A stretch of 64,000 nucleotides of DNA from Bacteroidales bacterium (GCA_015060395.1 SUYP01000013.1:1-64000), one strand, 5' to 3'; numbered from the stretch's first letter, positions 40,049-50,521 are shown. The notes: generated from the letters alone by a model not told the origin. Numbers and translations: made by a program.

Positions 40049-40411
40049 ATGGAGAACATCGGGATCATAGAACTCGAAGGAATGGAGTTCAAGGCATATC
40101 ACGGCTGCCTGGAGCAGGAAAAAGTAAGAGGGAATTCATTTACTGTGGATTTCCGTGGAGAGCTGGATCTATCTGCAGCTGCTGAAAGCGACAATCTTAA
40201 CGACACCGTCAATTACGGGGAAATCTATGAGATAGTTGCAGATGAGATGTCCATCCCGTCTGAACTGCTGGAAAATGTGGCCGGACGCATCGTAAAGGCC
40301 ATAGAGAAGCGATTTCCACAGCTTGTAAGATTCTCTGTGAGAGTATCGAAGAAGAAGCCTCCTGTAGATGGAACGGCACAGTGGTCAAGAGTAACATTGT
40401 TTCACAAATGA
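40049..40411 (+). CDS. folB: Dihydroneopterin aldolase
   Basis: MEFKAYHGCLEQEKVRGNSFTVDF; NDTVNYGEIYEIV; SKKKPPVDG. Confidence 0.92.
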   Translation: MENIGIIELEGMEFKAYHGCLEQEKVRGNSFTVDFRGELDLSAAAESDNLNDTVNYGEIYEIVADEMSIPSELLENVAGRIVKAIEKRFPQLVRFSVRVSKKKPPVDGTAQWSRVTLFHK

Positions 40412-41661
40412 AAGAAAGGATAGCGTTCATTACGTTGGGGTGCAAGCTGAATTATGCCGAGACCTCAACATACGAAAGGAAGCTTCTGAAGGAAGGGTTC
40501 GAGGCAGTTCCCTGGAGCAAGGGAGCTGAAGTATTTCTCGTGAATACCTGCACCGTAACTGAGCATTCAGACAAGAAGAGCCGTAACATAATCCGCAAGC
40601 TGCATAGGCAGAATCCCGATGCAATGATCTTTGTGACAGGTTGTTACGCTCAGCTGAAGAAGGAGGAGATCGAAGCCATCGAGGGTGTGACTGCGGTGTT
40701 CGGAGCCACTGAAAAAAGCAGGATTGTCCCTACGATTCTGGCAAAGGTCCGTGGAGAGGAGTACTGCGGACTCGGTGCTGCGACATTCTTCCCTGCATAT
40801 TCAAGCGGCGAAAGGACACGTTCATTCCTGAAGGTACAGGACGGATGTGATTATAAATGTCATTACTGCACTGTTCCATACGCACGCGGAGAAAGCCGTA
40901 ACATTCCGATATCCGAGATCATTCCGCAGGCCGAAGCCATAGCCGCCGAAGGCATTAAGGAGATAGTCATCACCGGAGTCAATACCGGGGATTTCGGCAA
41001 GTCAACTGGCGAAACATTCTTCGAGCTGATAAAGCAGCTCAATGATGTAGATGGAATTGAAAGATACAGGATATCTTCCATCGAGCCTAACCTTCTTACA
41101 GAAGAAATGATCGACTGGATCACTTCCGGGACAAAATTTCTTCCACACTATCATATTCCTCTGCAGTCCGGATGCGACACCATCCTCAAGGAAATGGGCA
41201 GAAGATATGACACGGCAGCATTCGCGCATAAGATACAATATATCAGAGAAAAAACAGAAATACCGGGAGGACCTAAGGTATTTTTCGGCATAGACGTAAT
41301 AGTCGGATTCCCCGGTGAGACCGACGAGCTGTTCCTCGAGACCTACAGATTCCTCGAAGAAGTCGTACGCCCTGCATTCATTCATATATTCCCATATTCG
41401 CGACGCGCAGGCACTCCTGCAGCAGTCAGGAAGGATCAGGTGCAGGACTGCGTGAAGACCAAGAGAGTGCAGATGCTCGAAGAGCTTTGTGAAAGACTTC
41501 ACAAGGAGTTCGTCGAGGCCAACAAAGGAGTTGCAGAAAAAGTGCTTTTCGAGAGCACGGACAGAAAGGGAATGATGGAAGGATATACAGGGAACTACAT
41601 CAGGGTCTCACGACCATACGATCCGGAAATGATCGGAAAGGTAACGGATGTTACGATATGA
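40408..41661 (+). CDS. mtaB: tRNA t6A37 methylthiotransferase MtaB
   Basis: TLGCKLNYAETSTYERKL, radical SAM CDYKCHYCTVPYARG, HIPLQSGCD; ATGA overlap with folB. Confidence 0.93.
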   Translation: MKERIAFITLGCKLNYAETSTYERKLLKEGFEAVPWSKGAEVFLVNTCTVTEHSDKKSRNIIRKLHRQNPDAMIFVTGCYAQLKKEEIEAIEGVTAVFGATEKSRIVPTILAKVRGEEYCGLGAATFFPAYSSGERTRSFLKVQDGCDYKCHYCTVPYARGESRNIPISEIIPQAEAIAAEGIKEIVITGVNTGDFGKSTGETFFELIKQLNDVDGIERYRISSIEPNLLTEEMIDWITSGTKFLPHYHIPLQSGCDTILKEMGRRYDTAAFAHKIQYIREKTEIPGGPKVFFGIDVIVGFPGETDELFLETYRFLEEVVRPAFIHIFPYSRRAGTPAAVRKDQVQDCVKTKRVQMLEELCERLHKEFVEANKGVAEKVLFESTDRKGMMEGYTGNYIRVSRPYDPEMIGKVTDVTI

Positions 41662-42509
41662 GCAAGGCAAGACTGACATTTTTAGGCACAGGTACATCCC
41701 AGGGCGTGCCTATGATAGGCTGCGGTTGTGATGTATGCCGCAGCAGGGATTCTCGTGACAAGAGGCTGAGAGCCAGCGCTTTTGTCGAATATGAAGGTAT
41801 GCAGATACTGATAGATGCCGGCCCGGATTTCAGACAGCAGATGCTCAGGGCAAGCATTTCCCATCTGGATGCCATCCTCCTTACCCATAATCATAAGGAT
41901 CATACCGGAGGCCTTGACGACATCAGAGCATTCAACTACCTGGAAAAGAGGGCATCAGAGATTTACTGCGAGAAATATGTTGAAGACTCCCTCAGACTGG
42001 AATATTCATATGCATTCGCGGAAAAGAAATATCCAGGAGCACCGGAATGGCACGTTCATAATATAGATGAGAATCCGTTTACCATAGAGAGCGGAGGCCC
42101 GTACGAAATCCTGTCGTGGGAGCCGGGCAAGGGCTACATCCATACGATGGCAGGAGAGAACGACCCTGTCAGGACCGCCCGTATCATCCCGATCCGAGGA
42201 ATGCATTACAAGCTTCCCGTACTGGGATACCGCTTCGGGGATATAGCCTACTGCACTGATATGAACCATATTCCCGAAGAGGAATTCTCCAAGCTGGAAG
42301 GTCTTGAGCATTTCGTCATCAACTGCGTCAAATACGGAAAGCACATATCGCACTATTCGCTGGAAGAAGCAGTAGAAGTGGCTCAACGTATCGGAGCCAG
42401 ACATTCCTGGCTCACTCATCTCTCGCACCAGCTTCCCACCTACAACGAACTGGCCTCTGAACTGCCCGAAGGCATACTCCCCGCTTACGACGGCCTGGTG
42501 ATTGAATAA
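41658..42509 (+). CDS. MBL-fold metallo-hydrolase (PhnP-like)
   Basis: FLGTGTSQGVPMIGCGCDVCRSRDSRDKRLR, ILLTHNHKDHTGGLDDIRAF; ATGA overlap with mtaB. Confidence 0.92.
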   Translation: MSKARLTFLGTGTSQGVPMIGCGCDVCRSRDSRDKRLRASAFVEYEGMQILIDAGPDFRQQMLRASISHLDAILLTHNHKDHTGGLDDIRAFNYLEKRASEIYCEKYVEDSLRLEYSYAFAEKKYPGAPEWHVHNIDENPFTIESGGPYEILSWEPGKGYIHTMAGENDPVRTARIIPIRGMHYKLPVLGYRFGDIAYCTDMNHIPEEEFSKLEGLEHFVINCVKYGKHISHYSLEEAVEVAQRIGARHSWLTHLSHQLPTYNELASELPEGILPAYDGLVIE

Positions 42510-42536
42510 CCTCTCTTATCTCCTAAAATATTTAGT

Positions 42537-42569
42537 AAAACTCCTAAATTTATTAGGAGTTTTGTTTTT
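42537..42569 (+). terminator. Intrinsic terminator-like hairpin after MBL-fold gene
   Basis: AAAACTCCTAA / TTAGGAGTTTT inverted repeat followed by GTTTTTT. Confidence 0.75.
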
Positions 42570-42608
42570 TATTACTATATTTGCATTGTAGAATAAAACT
42601 CAGACGTT

Positions 42609-42968
42609 ATGAAACTTACAATAAAGGAAGAAGAGATAATGAAGATCTTCTGGGAGCACGGAGAGATGTTCATCAGAGATATACTGAAATATATTCCGGA
42701 GCCGAAACCGAACTATAATACTGTGGCTACCCAGGTAAAATTTCTTGAAGAAAAGGGCTTTCTCACCAGAAGGCCAGTCGCAAACACATTCATCTATGTA
42801 CCAGTGATCACAGAAAAGGAATACAGCGGAGATACGATCGGCAATGTAGTACGGCAGTATTACAACAATTCATACGCGAGTGTCGTTTCTCAGTTCGTAG
42901 AAGAGGAAAAGATGGATCTGGACGAGCTGAAGGCGCTGATAGCTGAAATTGAGAAGAGACGTAAATAG
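42609..42968 (+). CDS. BlaI/MecI/CopY family transcriptional repressor
   Basis: LTIKEEEIMKIFWEHGEMFIRDILKYIPEPKPNYNTVATQVKFLEEKGFL winged-helix signature; upstream of M56 sensor. Confidence 0.92.
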   Translation: MKLTIKEEEIMKIFWEHGEMFIRDILKYIPEPKPNYNTVATQVKFLEEKGFLTRRPVANTFIYVPVITEKEYSGDTIGNVVRQYYNNSYASVVSQFVEEEKMDLDELKALIAEIEKRRK

Positions 42969-42975
42969 AGCCATT

Positions 42976-44589
42976 ATGAACGGACTGATATTATATATGA
43001 TAAAGAGCAGCATATATATGACTGTGTTCCTGTCACTGTATATGCTCGTTATGCGGAAGACAACATTCTTCCGTCTGAACCGTATCACTTTTATGACGGG
43101 AACCATTCTATGCCTGATTCTACCGTTATTCAAAATCGAAATGCCCGCTGAAAGCATTTCAATTACCCCTGTGTCATTCATCGAAGAGGCCCTTGCGGCA
43201 GAACCGGAGACATTGAAGGCCGCAGTCATCGGAACGGAAACAGAATGGAAAACACTGCTTATCAGCATCATTTACGCCGTGGGATGTCTGGTCTCAGTGA
43301 TTGCTGCAGCCGTATCATATATAAGGATGAGCAGAATGATACGTTCCGCCAGGCCGGAAAGAATCGGCGATACGACTGTAAGGATCGTAGAGAGTGAGAT
43401 CCCGTCGTTCAGCTGGGGCAGACACATAGTGCTGAGCAAGAACGACATCATTGAAAATCCGGCTATCCTGACTCACGAGAAGATGCACGTGAAATGCAGG
43501 CACTCCATCGATCTGATGATATATACAGTAGCTACTGTATTCCAGTGGTTCAATCCTCTGGTATGGATCGCCCGGACCGAGCTCAAGATGCTTCACGAAT
43601 ATGAAGCTGACGAACTTACAATCAACAAAGGCATCGATGCAACTCAATATCAACTGCTTCTGGTGAAGAAAGCCGTGGGAGCTAAACGCTTCCAACTGGC
43701 CAACGGCTTCAATCACTCGAAACTAAAAAACAGAATCACTATGATGCACAAGAACAAAACGAACAGAATGATGAAGCTGGCATATTTCCTCTGCCTGCCG
43801 GCTCTCATCTTAGCTATGGGCGCCTGCGCACAGAAGACCAATGCAGGCAACATCAGTCCGGTCGGACATAGTATCTCTGCTGACAAAACCGTAACAGACA
43901 CATTGCAGTCAGAAGCACTCGGATTGAATTATGAGGAAACAAGACCAAGCTTCAACGGGGGCGATGCCAACGAATTCAGCAAGTGGGTCAATGAAAATCT
44001 GAACTATCCGGAGAACTGCAGGAAAGAGGGCATCAGCGGAAGGGTAACCATCGCATTCACAGTAACCGAGACCGGCAAGGTCACAGATGTCAAGGTACTC
44101 AGGGGCGTACACGAAGATCTCGACAAGGAAGCACTCAGAGTCGTAAGTTCGTCACCTGACTGGACCCCTGGAACGAAAAACAGAAAGCCCGTTCCTGTAA
44201 CCTTCACCTTCCCTGTAATCTTCCAGACCAGGAAGCCTGACACAGAATCTGTACCATTTCAGCTTGTGGAAACAAAACCGAGTTTTAACGGGGGCGATGC
44301 CAACGAATTCAGCAAATGGGTCAATGAAAATCTGAACTATCCGGAAAACTGCAGGAAAGAGGGCATCAGCGGAAGAGTAACCCTCACATTCACAGTAACC
44401 GAGACCGGCAAGGTCACAGATGCCAAGGTACTCAGGGGCGTCCACGAAGACCTCGACAAGGAAGCACTCAGAGTCGTAAGCTCGTCACCTGACTGGACTC
44501 CTGGAATGAAGGACGGAAAACCTGTCGCTGTAACCTACACATTCCCTGTGATCTTCCAGACCAGAAAGCCAGAGAAAGCTGCGCAGTGA
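42976..44589 (+). CDS. BlaR1-like M56 peptidase with two C-terminal TonB-C-like domains
   Basis: Multi-TM N-terminus, ILTHEKMHVKCRHSID (HExxH), then two near-identical TonB-C-like modules. Confidence 0.9.
   Translation: MNGLILYMIKSSIYMTVFLSLYMLVMRKTTFFRLNRITFMTGTILCLILPLFKIEMPAESISITPVSFIEEALAAEPETLKAAVIGTETEWKTLLISIIYAVGCLVSVIAAAVSYIRMSRMIRSARPERIGDTTVRIVESEIPSFSWGRHIVLSKNDIIENPAILTHEKMHVKCRHSIDLMIYTVATVFQWFNPLVWIARTELKMLHEYEADELTINKGIDATQYQLLLVKKAVGAKRFQLANGFNHSKLKNRITMMHKNKTNRMMKLAYFLCLPALILAMGACAQKTNAGNISPVGHSISADKTVTDTLQSEALGLNYEETRPSFNGGDANEFSKWVNENLNYPENCRKEGISGRVTIAFTVTETGKVTDVKVLRGVHEDLDKEALRVVSSSPDWTPGTKNRKPVPVTFTFPVIFQTRKPDTESVPFQLVETKPSFNGGDANEFSKWVNENLNYPENCRKEGISGRVTLTFTVTETGKVTDAKVLRGVHEDLDKEALRVVSSSPDWTPGMKDGKPVAVTYTFPVIFQTRKPEKAAQ
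43936..44568 (+). repeat. Tandem duplication, 333-bp period, encoding two ~111-aa TonB-C-like modules
   Basis: SFNGGDANEFSKWVNENLNYPENCRKEGISGRVT...VTETGKVTD.KVLRGVHEDLDKEALRVVSSSPDWTPG occurs twice at +333 bp with very few differences. Confidence 0.95.
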
Positions 44590-44591
44590 TT

Positions 44592-45806
44592 ATGAAACGG
44601 ATCATTGTCCTGACAGCATTATCTATGCTGCTATGCATCCCGTCGCAAGCTCAGACGGACACTGCCGGATTCGACGTTCGCCAGTCACTGGAAAACGCAA
44701 GACAGCTGCGGAGGCTCTGCAAGACCGATCAGGCGATAGACACTCTTATGGCCGCACTTCAGCGCAACACCTCTGATATGGAGGTGTTGACTGAACTGGC
44801 CGAATGCCATACTTCGGCAGGCAATACTGAGGAGGCATTCGGATGGTGGGTGATGCTTTCGACTATGCAACCGGAAAATCTATATTTCCAGATCGCCCGG
44901 GCCAAGCTTCTCTACCGCGAAAAAGCATACGAAGAATGCATAACAGTATGCCGTGGCATCACGGCAAGAGATACGATTCCCGATATCCTCGCTATGACCG
45001 CAGATGCTTTCAGACTCGCAGGCAAGGCTGATTCCGCCCTGGTATATTACAATGAATTCCTACGGATAAAACCGCATCACGCCAGGACAATAAGCAAGAA
45101 AGCCGATATCCTTCTGGCCGCTAAGAGATATGACGAAGTGCTGGAAATGACCGGTCCTTTCCTCGAAGCGGAACCTGACAATATGACCGTTCTTCCGATA
45201 CACGGCCTCGCCCTCCATCTTAAGGAATGCTATCCCCTTTCCATCGAAACATTCGAGCATCAGAGGGAGCTGGGTGATGACTCGTATGCCGTTTATTATT
45301 ATCTCGGACTGAACCATTATATGATGAACAACTGGCCGAGAGCCATAAAGGAACTGGAAACTGCTTATCAGATAGATTCTTCAGACGTCACACTTGTTTA
45401 CCAGCTTGCCAATGCGATGAGCCACAGGCCAGTCCGGACGAGGATGGAGGACTACGGTCTGAATCCCGAGTCTGAGAGATTATACGCCAGGGCACTGGAT
45501 ATGCTCAAGCCCTCCCCTTCTATGATGCATAACATTTACGGCAGTATGGCAATGGCAAGACATAGAGTGGAAGAATATGAAGAAGCCATAAAATATTACG
45601 AACTCAGCTATAGATACGATAAAAAGAACATATCAGCCTTATCATCAATAGGTTACTGCTACGAAAGGCTCAGGAGATATGAAGAGGCACTTGAATATTA
45701 TGAACGATATCTGAAGGTGGGCAAGAAAGGCAGTTCAGGCTATAGATTCGTAGAAGAAAGCATAGCCTATCTAAAGCAGGAGAAATTTATGGAAGAGACC
45801 GAGTAA
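44592..45806 (+). CDS. Tetratricopeptide repeat protein, secreted
   Basis: Signal MKRIIVLTALSMLLCIPSQAQ; multiple TPR-like helices (e.g. ALVYYNEFLRIKPHHA, EEALEYYERYLKVG). Confidence 0.88.
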   Translation: MKRIIVLTALSMLLCIPSQAQTDTAGFDVRQSLENARQLRRLCKTDQAIDTLMAALQRNTSDMEVLTELAECHTSAGNTEEAFGWWVMLSTMQPENLYFQIARAKLLYREKAYEECITVCRGITARDTIPDILAMTADAFRLAGKADSALVYYNEFLRIKPHHARTISKKADILLAAKRYDEVLEMTGPFLEAEPDNMTVLPIHGLALHLKECYPLSIETFEHQRELGDDSYAVYYYLGLNHYMMNNWPRAIKELETAYQIDSSDVTLVYQLANAMSHRPVRTRMEDYGLNPESERLYARALDMLKPSPSMMHNIYGSMAMARHRVEEYEEAIKYYELSYRYDKKNISALSSIGYCYERLRRYEEALEYYERYLKVGKKGSSGYRFVEESIAYLKQEKFMEETE

Positions 45807-45811
45807 ACAGG

Positions 45812-47722
45812 TCACTCATCTTCAGGAGGAGGCACTGTACCGTCATCCGTCAGCCGGCGAAGGACCTCGGCATAGTCCACTGATATCGAATCCGTTGCAG
45901 AGCCGAAACGCAAAGCGATATCATCCAATGTATATTTTCCCGACTTCTCACCATTTATGAAAGAAACCAGTCTGGCTGCCGTGTCCTGAGGGCCGGCAGT
46001 CTTTTTTCTGCCAGAACGGCATACATCGCAGCTGCCACAGTCCACGCTCTCCTTCTGACCGAAGTACTCGAGAAGATATGTACTTCGGCACACATCATCC
46101 TCATTGATGTAGTCTATCATCTTCTGCATCCTCTCAAGGCTGGAATTCTTCAGCAGAGCATACCGCTCAGGATCAAGGTTGACATTCTTCGGACGAAGCC
46201 TCTCGTGATGAAGGAACAAGACGGTAGCGTGATCGTTCGGGATATATTTTATGATATGCTCCAGCGAAAGTCTGTAAAGAAGCTGCCGGAAAACAGGCAC
46301 ACTCACCCCGATCCGTGAAGCCACATAGTCTTCATCGACAGGTACCGGATATGAGAACAAGCCTGTATATCTGCGCATCAGCACCTCCAGAAGAGCTCCC
46401 ATCTTCGGATCCGGAAGATCCATATCATAGAGTTCGTTGCGATCCACACGGATCTGCACCTTTGCGGATATGTCCAGATCCTCGGACAAGGTCCAATGGC
46501 CGGTTCTCTCCAGATATACGACAGCATAATAAGCCATCTGCCTCTGGAGCTTGAAATGACGGCAGAAATCGTCCAGATTGAACTTGAGCTGCCTGCCGGC
46601 ACCGGTATCATAAGGTATTTCATAAAATATGTGCACCTTATGGTATATGTCCTCTATATATTCGAGAGACGGGAATGACACTGAGGCTATCTGGCGGAGG
46701 CGTTTTGTATCCGTTGCGTTCCACAGCAGAACTGCGAAGCTCCTCTTCCCGTCACGTCCTCCCCTGCCGGCCTCCTGGAAATAAGCTTCCGGACTGTCCG
46801 GTACATCGAAATGCACGACGAAGCGGACATCCGGCTTGTCTATTCCCATTCCGAAGGCATTGGTACATACCATTACCCTGATCTCGTCTTTCTTCCATCT
46901 TTCCTGACGGTCTGAACGTGAGTCCGGCCCGAGGCCTGCGTGATAGAAGGAAGAGCAGACGCCGTTGGCATTCAGAAAGGCAGCCAGTTCCTCAGTCTTC
47001 TTACGGCTGCGGACATAGACTATTCCCGTTCCTCCTACACTGCCGCATATATTCAGAAGCTGCCCCTGCTTATCATCGCAATTCCGGACGATATAGGAAA
47101 GGTTCGGCCTCTCGAATCCGCTCTTGATCAGGCACTTGTCAGTAAAACGGAGCTTTTCCATTATATCTTCAGCAACTTGCGGAGTGGCCGTCGCCGTCAA
47201 TGCGATGACCGGGGCATCCACAATCTCACGAAGTTTTCCGATCTGAAGATAGTCCGGACGGAAATCATAGCCCCATTGGGAAATGCAATGAGCCTCATCG
47301 ACCACGATGAAGCTGACATTCATCTCCTGCACGTAGTTCTTGAAAAGCTGCGTCCCCAGACGTTCCGGTGATACATACAGAAACTTGAAATCACCATAAG
47401 CGGCATTGTTCAGCGCCAGTTCCACCTCACGGCGTCCCATTCCCGCATTCACACACAATGCCTTTATGCCTCTGTCATTAAGATTCTGTACCTGGTCCTT
47501 CATCAAGGCGATGAGCGGAGTCACGACGATGGCTATGCCTTGGCGCATCATAGACGGTACCTGGAAGCATACGGATTTTCCGCCTCCGGTGGGCAGGATC
47601 GCGAGGACGTCCCGGCCTTCAAGAGCCGCATTGACTATATCTTCCTGCTTCAGACGGAACGAATCATACCCCCAGTATTCACTGAGGATTTCCAAGGATT
47701 TCATATTATCATTTCCGCTCAT
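45812..47722 (-). CDS. recQ: RecQ-family ATP-dependent DNA helicase
   Basis: ILPTGGGKSVCFQVP, VDEAHCISQWGYDFRPDY, QEAGRGGRDG. Confidence 0.95.
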   Translation of the reverse strand: MSGNDNMKSLEILSEYWGYDSFRLKQEDIVNAALEGRDVLAILPTGGGKSVCFQVPSMMRQGIAIVVTPLIALMKDQVQNLNDRGIKALCVNAGMGRREVELALNNAAYGDFKFLYVSPERLGTQLFKNYVQEMNVSFIVVDEAHCISQWGYDFRPDYLQIGKLREIVDAPVIALTATATPQVAEDIMEKLRFTDKCLIKSGFERPNLSYIVRNCDDKQGQLLNICGSVGGTGIVYVRSRKKTEELAAFLNANGVCSSFYHAGLGPDSRSDRQERWKKDEIRVMVCTNAFGMGIDKPDVRFVVHFDVPDSPEAYFQEAGRGGRDGKRSFAVLLWNATDTKRLRQIASVSFPSLEYIEDIYHKVHIFYEIPYDTGAGRQLKFNLDDFCRHFKLQRQMAYYAVVYLERTGHWTLSEDLDISAKVQIRVDRNELYDMDLPDPKMGALLEVLMRRYTGLFSYPVPVDEDYVASRIGVSVPVFRQLLYRLSLEHIIKYIPNDHATVLFLHHERLRPKNVNLDPERYALLKNSSLERMQKMIDYINEDDVCRSTYLLEYFGQKESVDCGSCDVCRSGRKKTAGPQDTAARLVSFINGEKSGKYTLDDIALRFGSATDSISVDYAEVLRRLTDDGTVPPPEDE

Positions 47723-47810
47723 TATTCTTCCGTTTTAGCGCAACTTTCCCGATTGTATGACCAAAGGCACAGATTGTGGAGCAAATGTAGCGAAAATATT
47801 CGCGGCAATG

Positions 47811-47841
47811 TTTGTCGAATGGTAAAAAAATTATATTTTTG
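47811..47841 (+). promoter_or_regulatory. pckA promoter TTTG-N19-TATTTTTG
   Basis: TTTG 47811-47814, 19-nt spacer, TATTTTTG 47834-47841; start codon 49 nt downstream. Confidence 0.75.
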
Positions 47842-47890
47842 CAGAGATATACGGAAATATATTAAAACCTTAAATATTTTATAAGAAATT

Positions 47891-49498
47891 ATGAGCAAAA
47901 TTGATTTGACCAAGTACGGTATTACCGACGTGAAGGAAATTCTTCACAACCCGTCTTATGAGGTTCTCTTCGCTGAGGAGACAGATCCAAGCCTCGAGGG
48001 ATACGAGAAAGGCCAGCTTACAGAGCTTGATACCATCAACGTAATGACAGGTATCTACACAGGACGTTCTCCTAAGGACAAATTCTTCGTAATGAATGAG
48101 GCTAGCAAGGACACTGTATGGTGGACTTCAGAGGAGTACAAGAATGATAACAAGCCTTGCTCTGAGGAAGCTTGGGCTGACCTCCGCGCAAAGGCGATCA
48201 AGCAGCTCAATACAGCTAAGAAGCTTTATGTAGTTGATACATTCTGCGGTACTAACGAGGCTACACGTCTTAAGGTACGTTTCATTATGGAGGTAGCTTG
48301 GCAGGCACATTTCGTAAAGAATATGTTCATCCGTCCTACAGAGGAGGAGCTTGCAAACTACGGTGAGCCTGATTTCGTATCATTCAACGCTGCAAAGGCA
48401 AAGGTTGACAACTACAAGGAGCTCGGACTCAACTCTGAGACTGCAACTGTATTCAACCTCAAGAGCAACGAGCAGGTTATCCTCAACACTTGGTACGGTG
48501 GTGAGATGAAGAAGGGTATCTTCTCTCTTATGAACTACTACAACCCTCTCAAGGGCATCGCTTCTATGCACTGCTCTGCAAACACAAATATGGAGGGTAC
48601 AAGCACAGCTATCTTCTTCGGTCTTTCAGGTACAGGTAAGACTACCCTTTCTACTGACCCTAAGCGTCTGCTTATCGGTGACGACGAGCACGGTTGGGAT
48701 GACGAGGGAGTATTCAACTACGAAGGCGGTTGCTATGCAAAGGTCATCAACCTCGACCCAGAGTCTGAGCCAGATATCTACAACGCAATCAAGAGAAACG
48801 CTCTCCTCGAGAACGTTACAGTTGACGAGAACGGCAAGATCGATTTCGCTGACAAGAGCGTGACTGAGAACACTCGCGTATCTTACCCTATCAACCATAT
48901 CAACAACATCGCTGTTCCTTCAAAGGGTCCTCACGCTCAGCAGGTGATCTTCCTTTCAGCTGATGCATTCGGAGTTCTTCCTCCAGTATCTATCCTTACT
49001 CCTGAGCAGACTCAGTACTACTTCCTTTCAGGATTTACTGCAAAGCTCGCAGGTACAGAGCGCGGTATCACTGAGCCTACTCCTACATTCTCCGCTTGCT
49101 TCGGTGCAGCATTCCTTTCACTCCACCCAACAAAGTACGGTGAGGAGCTCGTAAAGAGAATGGAGAAGGTCGGTGCAAAGGCATACCTCGTGAATACAGG
49201 ATGGAACGGAACAGGCAAGCGTATCTCTATCAAGGATACAAGAGGAATCATCGACGCTATCCTCGACGGTTCTATCGACAAGGCTCCTACCAAGACTATC
49301 CCTTACTTCGACTTCGTGGTTCCTACAGAACTCCCAGGAGTTGATCCAGCTATCCTCGACCCACGTGACACTTACGCTGACGCAGCTCAGTGGGAGGAGA
49401 AGGCTAAGGATCTCGCAGGCCGCTTCATCAAGAACTTCAACAAGTTCACTGGCAACGACCTCGGTAAGGCTCTCGTAGCAGCTGGTCCAAAGCTTTAA
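47891..49498 (+). CDS. pckA: Phosphoenolpyruvate carboxykinase (ATP)
   Basis: [42 protein letters not shown]. Confidence 0.97.
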   Translation: MSKIDLTKYGITDVKEILHNPSYEVLFAEETDPSLEGYEKGQLTELDTINVMTGIYTGRSPKDKFFVMNEASKDTVWWTSEEYKNDNKPCSEEAWADLRAKAIKQLNTAKKLYVVDTFCGTNEATRLKVRFIMEVAWQAHFVKNMFIRPTEEELANYGEPDFVSFNAAKAKVDNYKELGLNSETATVFNLKSNEQVILNTWYGGEMKKGIFSLMNYYNPLKGIASMHCSANTNMEGTSTAIFFGLSGTGKTTLSTDPKRLLIGDDEHGWDDEGVFNYEGGCYAKVINLDPESEPDIYNAIKRNALLENVTVDENGKIDFADKSVTENTRVSYPINHINNIAVPSKGPHAQQVIFLSADAFGVLPPVSILTPEQTQYYFLSGFTAKLAGTERGITEPTPTFSACFGAAFLSLHPTKYGEELVKRMEKVGAKAYLVNTGWNGTGKRISIKDTRGIIDAILDGSIDKAPTKTIPYFDFVVPTELPGVDPAILDPRDTYADAAQWEEKAKDLAGRFIKNFNKFTGNDLGKALVAAGPKL

Positions 49499-49526
49499 TC
49501 AATCGATAACGATTCGATAAAATATA

Positions 49527-49556
49527 GGGCAGTCACGATGTGGCTGCCCTTTTTTA
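49527..49556 (+). terminator. Intrinsic terminator of pckA
   Basis: GGGCAGTC-acgatgt-GGCTGCCC followed by TTTTTT. Confidence 0.85.
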
Positions 49557-49594
49557 TTGATATATCTGAAGAAGGTGCCGGCCAATGCCGGAGT

Positions 49595-50479
49595 CTATCG
49601 GGTTACGGCGCTATGACAGGTAAGTGCCGCATCAGCATCAGGCAGACATTCAAGATGCCAGCAAGCGACCCTGGATATCACTTTTTCCACAGTCTTATGC
49701 AAAGCGTCAGTCGAGCTTCTGTCCCATCTCATACAGGAGCAGGAAGGCATAAGGGAAGCGTATGCCTGAAGAGGCATATTCCTGACAATCTTGTTATATG
49801 GAGCCTGAGACAGACGTACAACCGCCTTCAACGGCAGGCTTTCATTCTTGTAGCAAGGGGTCTTGCCGCTCCAAGGAGTACCATAAATGACAGCTTCTCC
49901 ATCTGTTACGCGTATCACAGGATTATCATCATTCAGAAGTTCAGTGTCATCTATATTTTCAAGCCACAGGCGGCTGTGGGTACTTTTTCCCGTACCGCTC
50001 CTTCCAAGGAACATATATCCCCCGCCATTATGCTTTATCACCGAAGCGTGTACCATCAATGTATCGAACGGAGTCGTACAGAAGGTATATAGCAGCATCA
50101 GGGCATTGCTTAAAGAAAATTCGGTAAGTCTCTCCTTCCGTGCTGCAGGCACATATACGACATTGTCCCTGAAGTCATCCGAAGGAATGAGGATACAGTC
50201 CGGATGTGAACGTGTGTATGAAAAACCGAAATTGAACTTTCCATCCTTATCGAATATCCAGAAATAAGGTGCCTCGTCATTAAGACACTCTCTGACAGTA
50301 CCCGGAACGGTATTCTTAAGATCAGCGGAATATTCAAGGCGCAATCTGAAGAGGGGTTCATCCTCCCTTCCGGATGAGAAAGGGATATACGGACCGAGAA
50401 AGTCATCAGCTGAAATACCGTCAGGCAGGATCACCTCGAAAAGATGACCGGCCACATCATATTTGAAGGTTTTTTCCAT
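49595..50479 (-). CDS. HPr kinase/PEPCK-like P-loop kinase (HprK-like)
   Basis: MVHASVIKHNGGGYMFLGRSGTGKSTHSRLWL Walker A and LLNDDNPVIRV, GTPWSGK segments. Confidence 0.8.
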   Translation of the reverse strand: MEKTFKYDVAGHLFEVILPDGISADDFLGPYIPFSSGREDEPLFRLRLEYSADLKNTVPGTVRECLNDEAPYFWIFDKDGKFNFGFSYTRSHPDCILIPSDDFRDNVVYVPAARKERLTEFSLSNALMLLYTFCTTPFDTLMVHASVIKHNGGGYMFLGRSGTGKSTHSRLWLENIDDTELLNDDNPVIRVTDGEAVIYGTPWSGKTPCYKNESLPLKAVVRLSQAPYNKIVRNMPLQAYASLMPSCSCMRWDRSSTDALHKTVEKVISRVACWHLECLPDADAALTCHSAVTR

Positions 50480-50521
50480 AATTCTTCAAAGATAGTGATT
50501 TTCTAAGTATTTTTGCAGAAT

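Noticed and set aside
42609-44589. Beta-lactam resistance locus
   Set aside because: BlaI/BlaR1-like regulators are present, but no beta-lactamase or PBP2a gene is adjacent; the MBL-fold protein upstream is PhnP-like, not a beta-lactamase.
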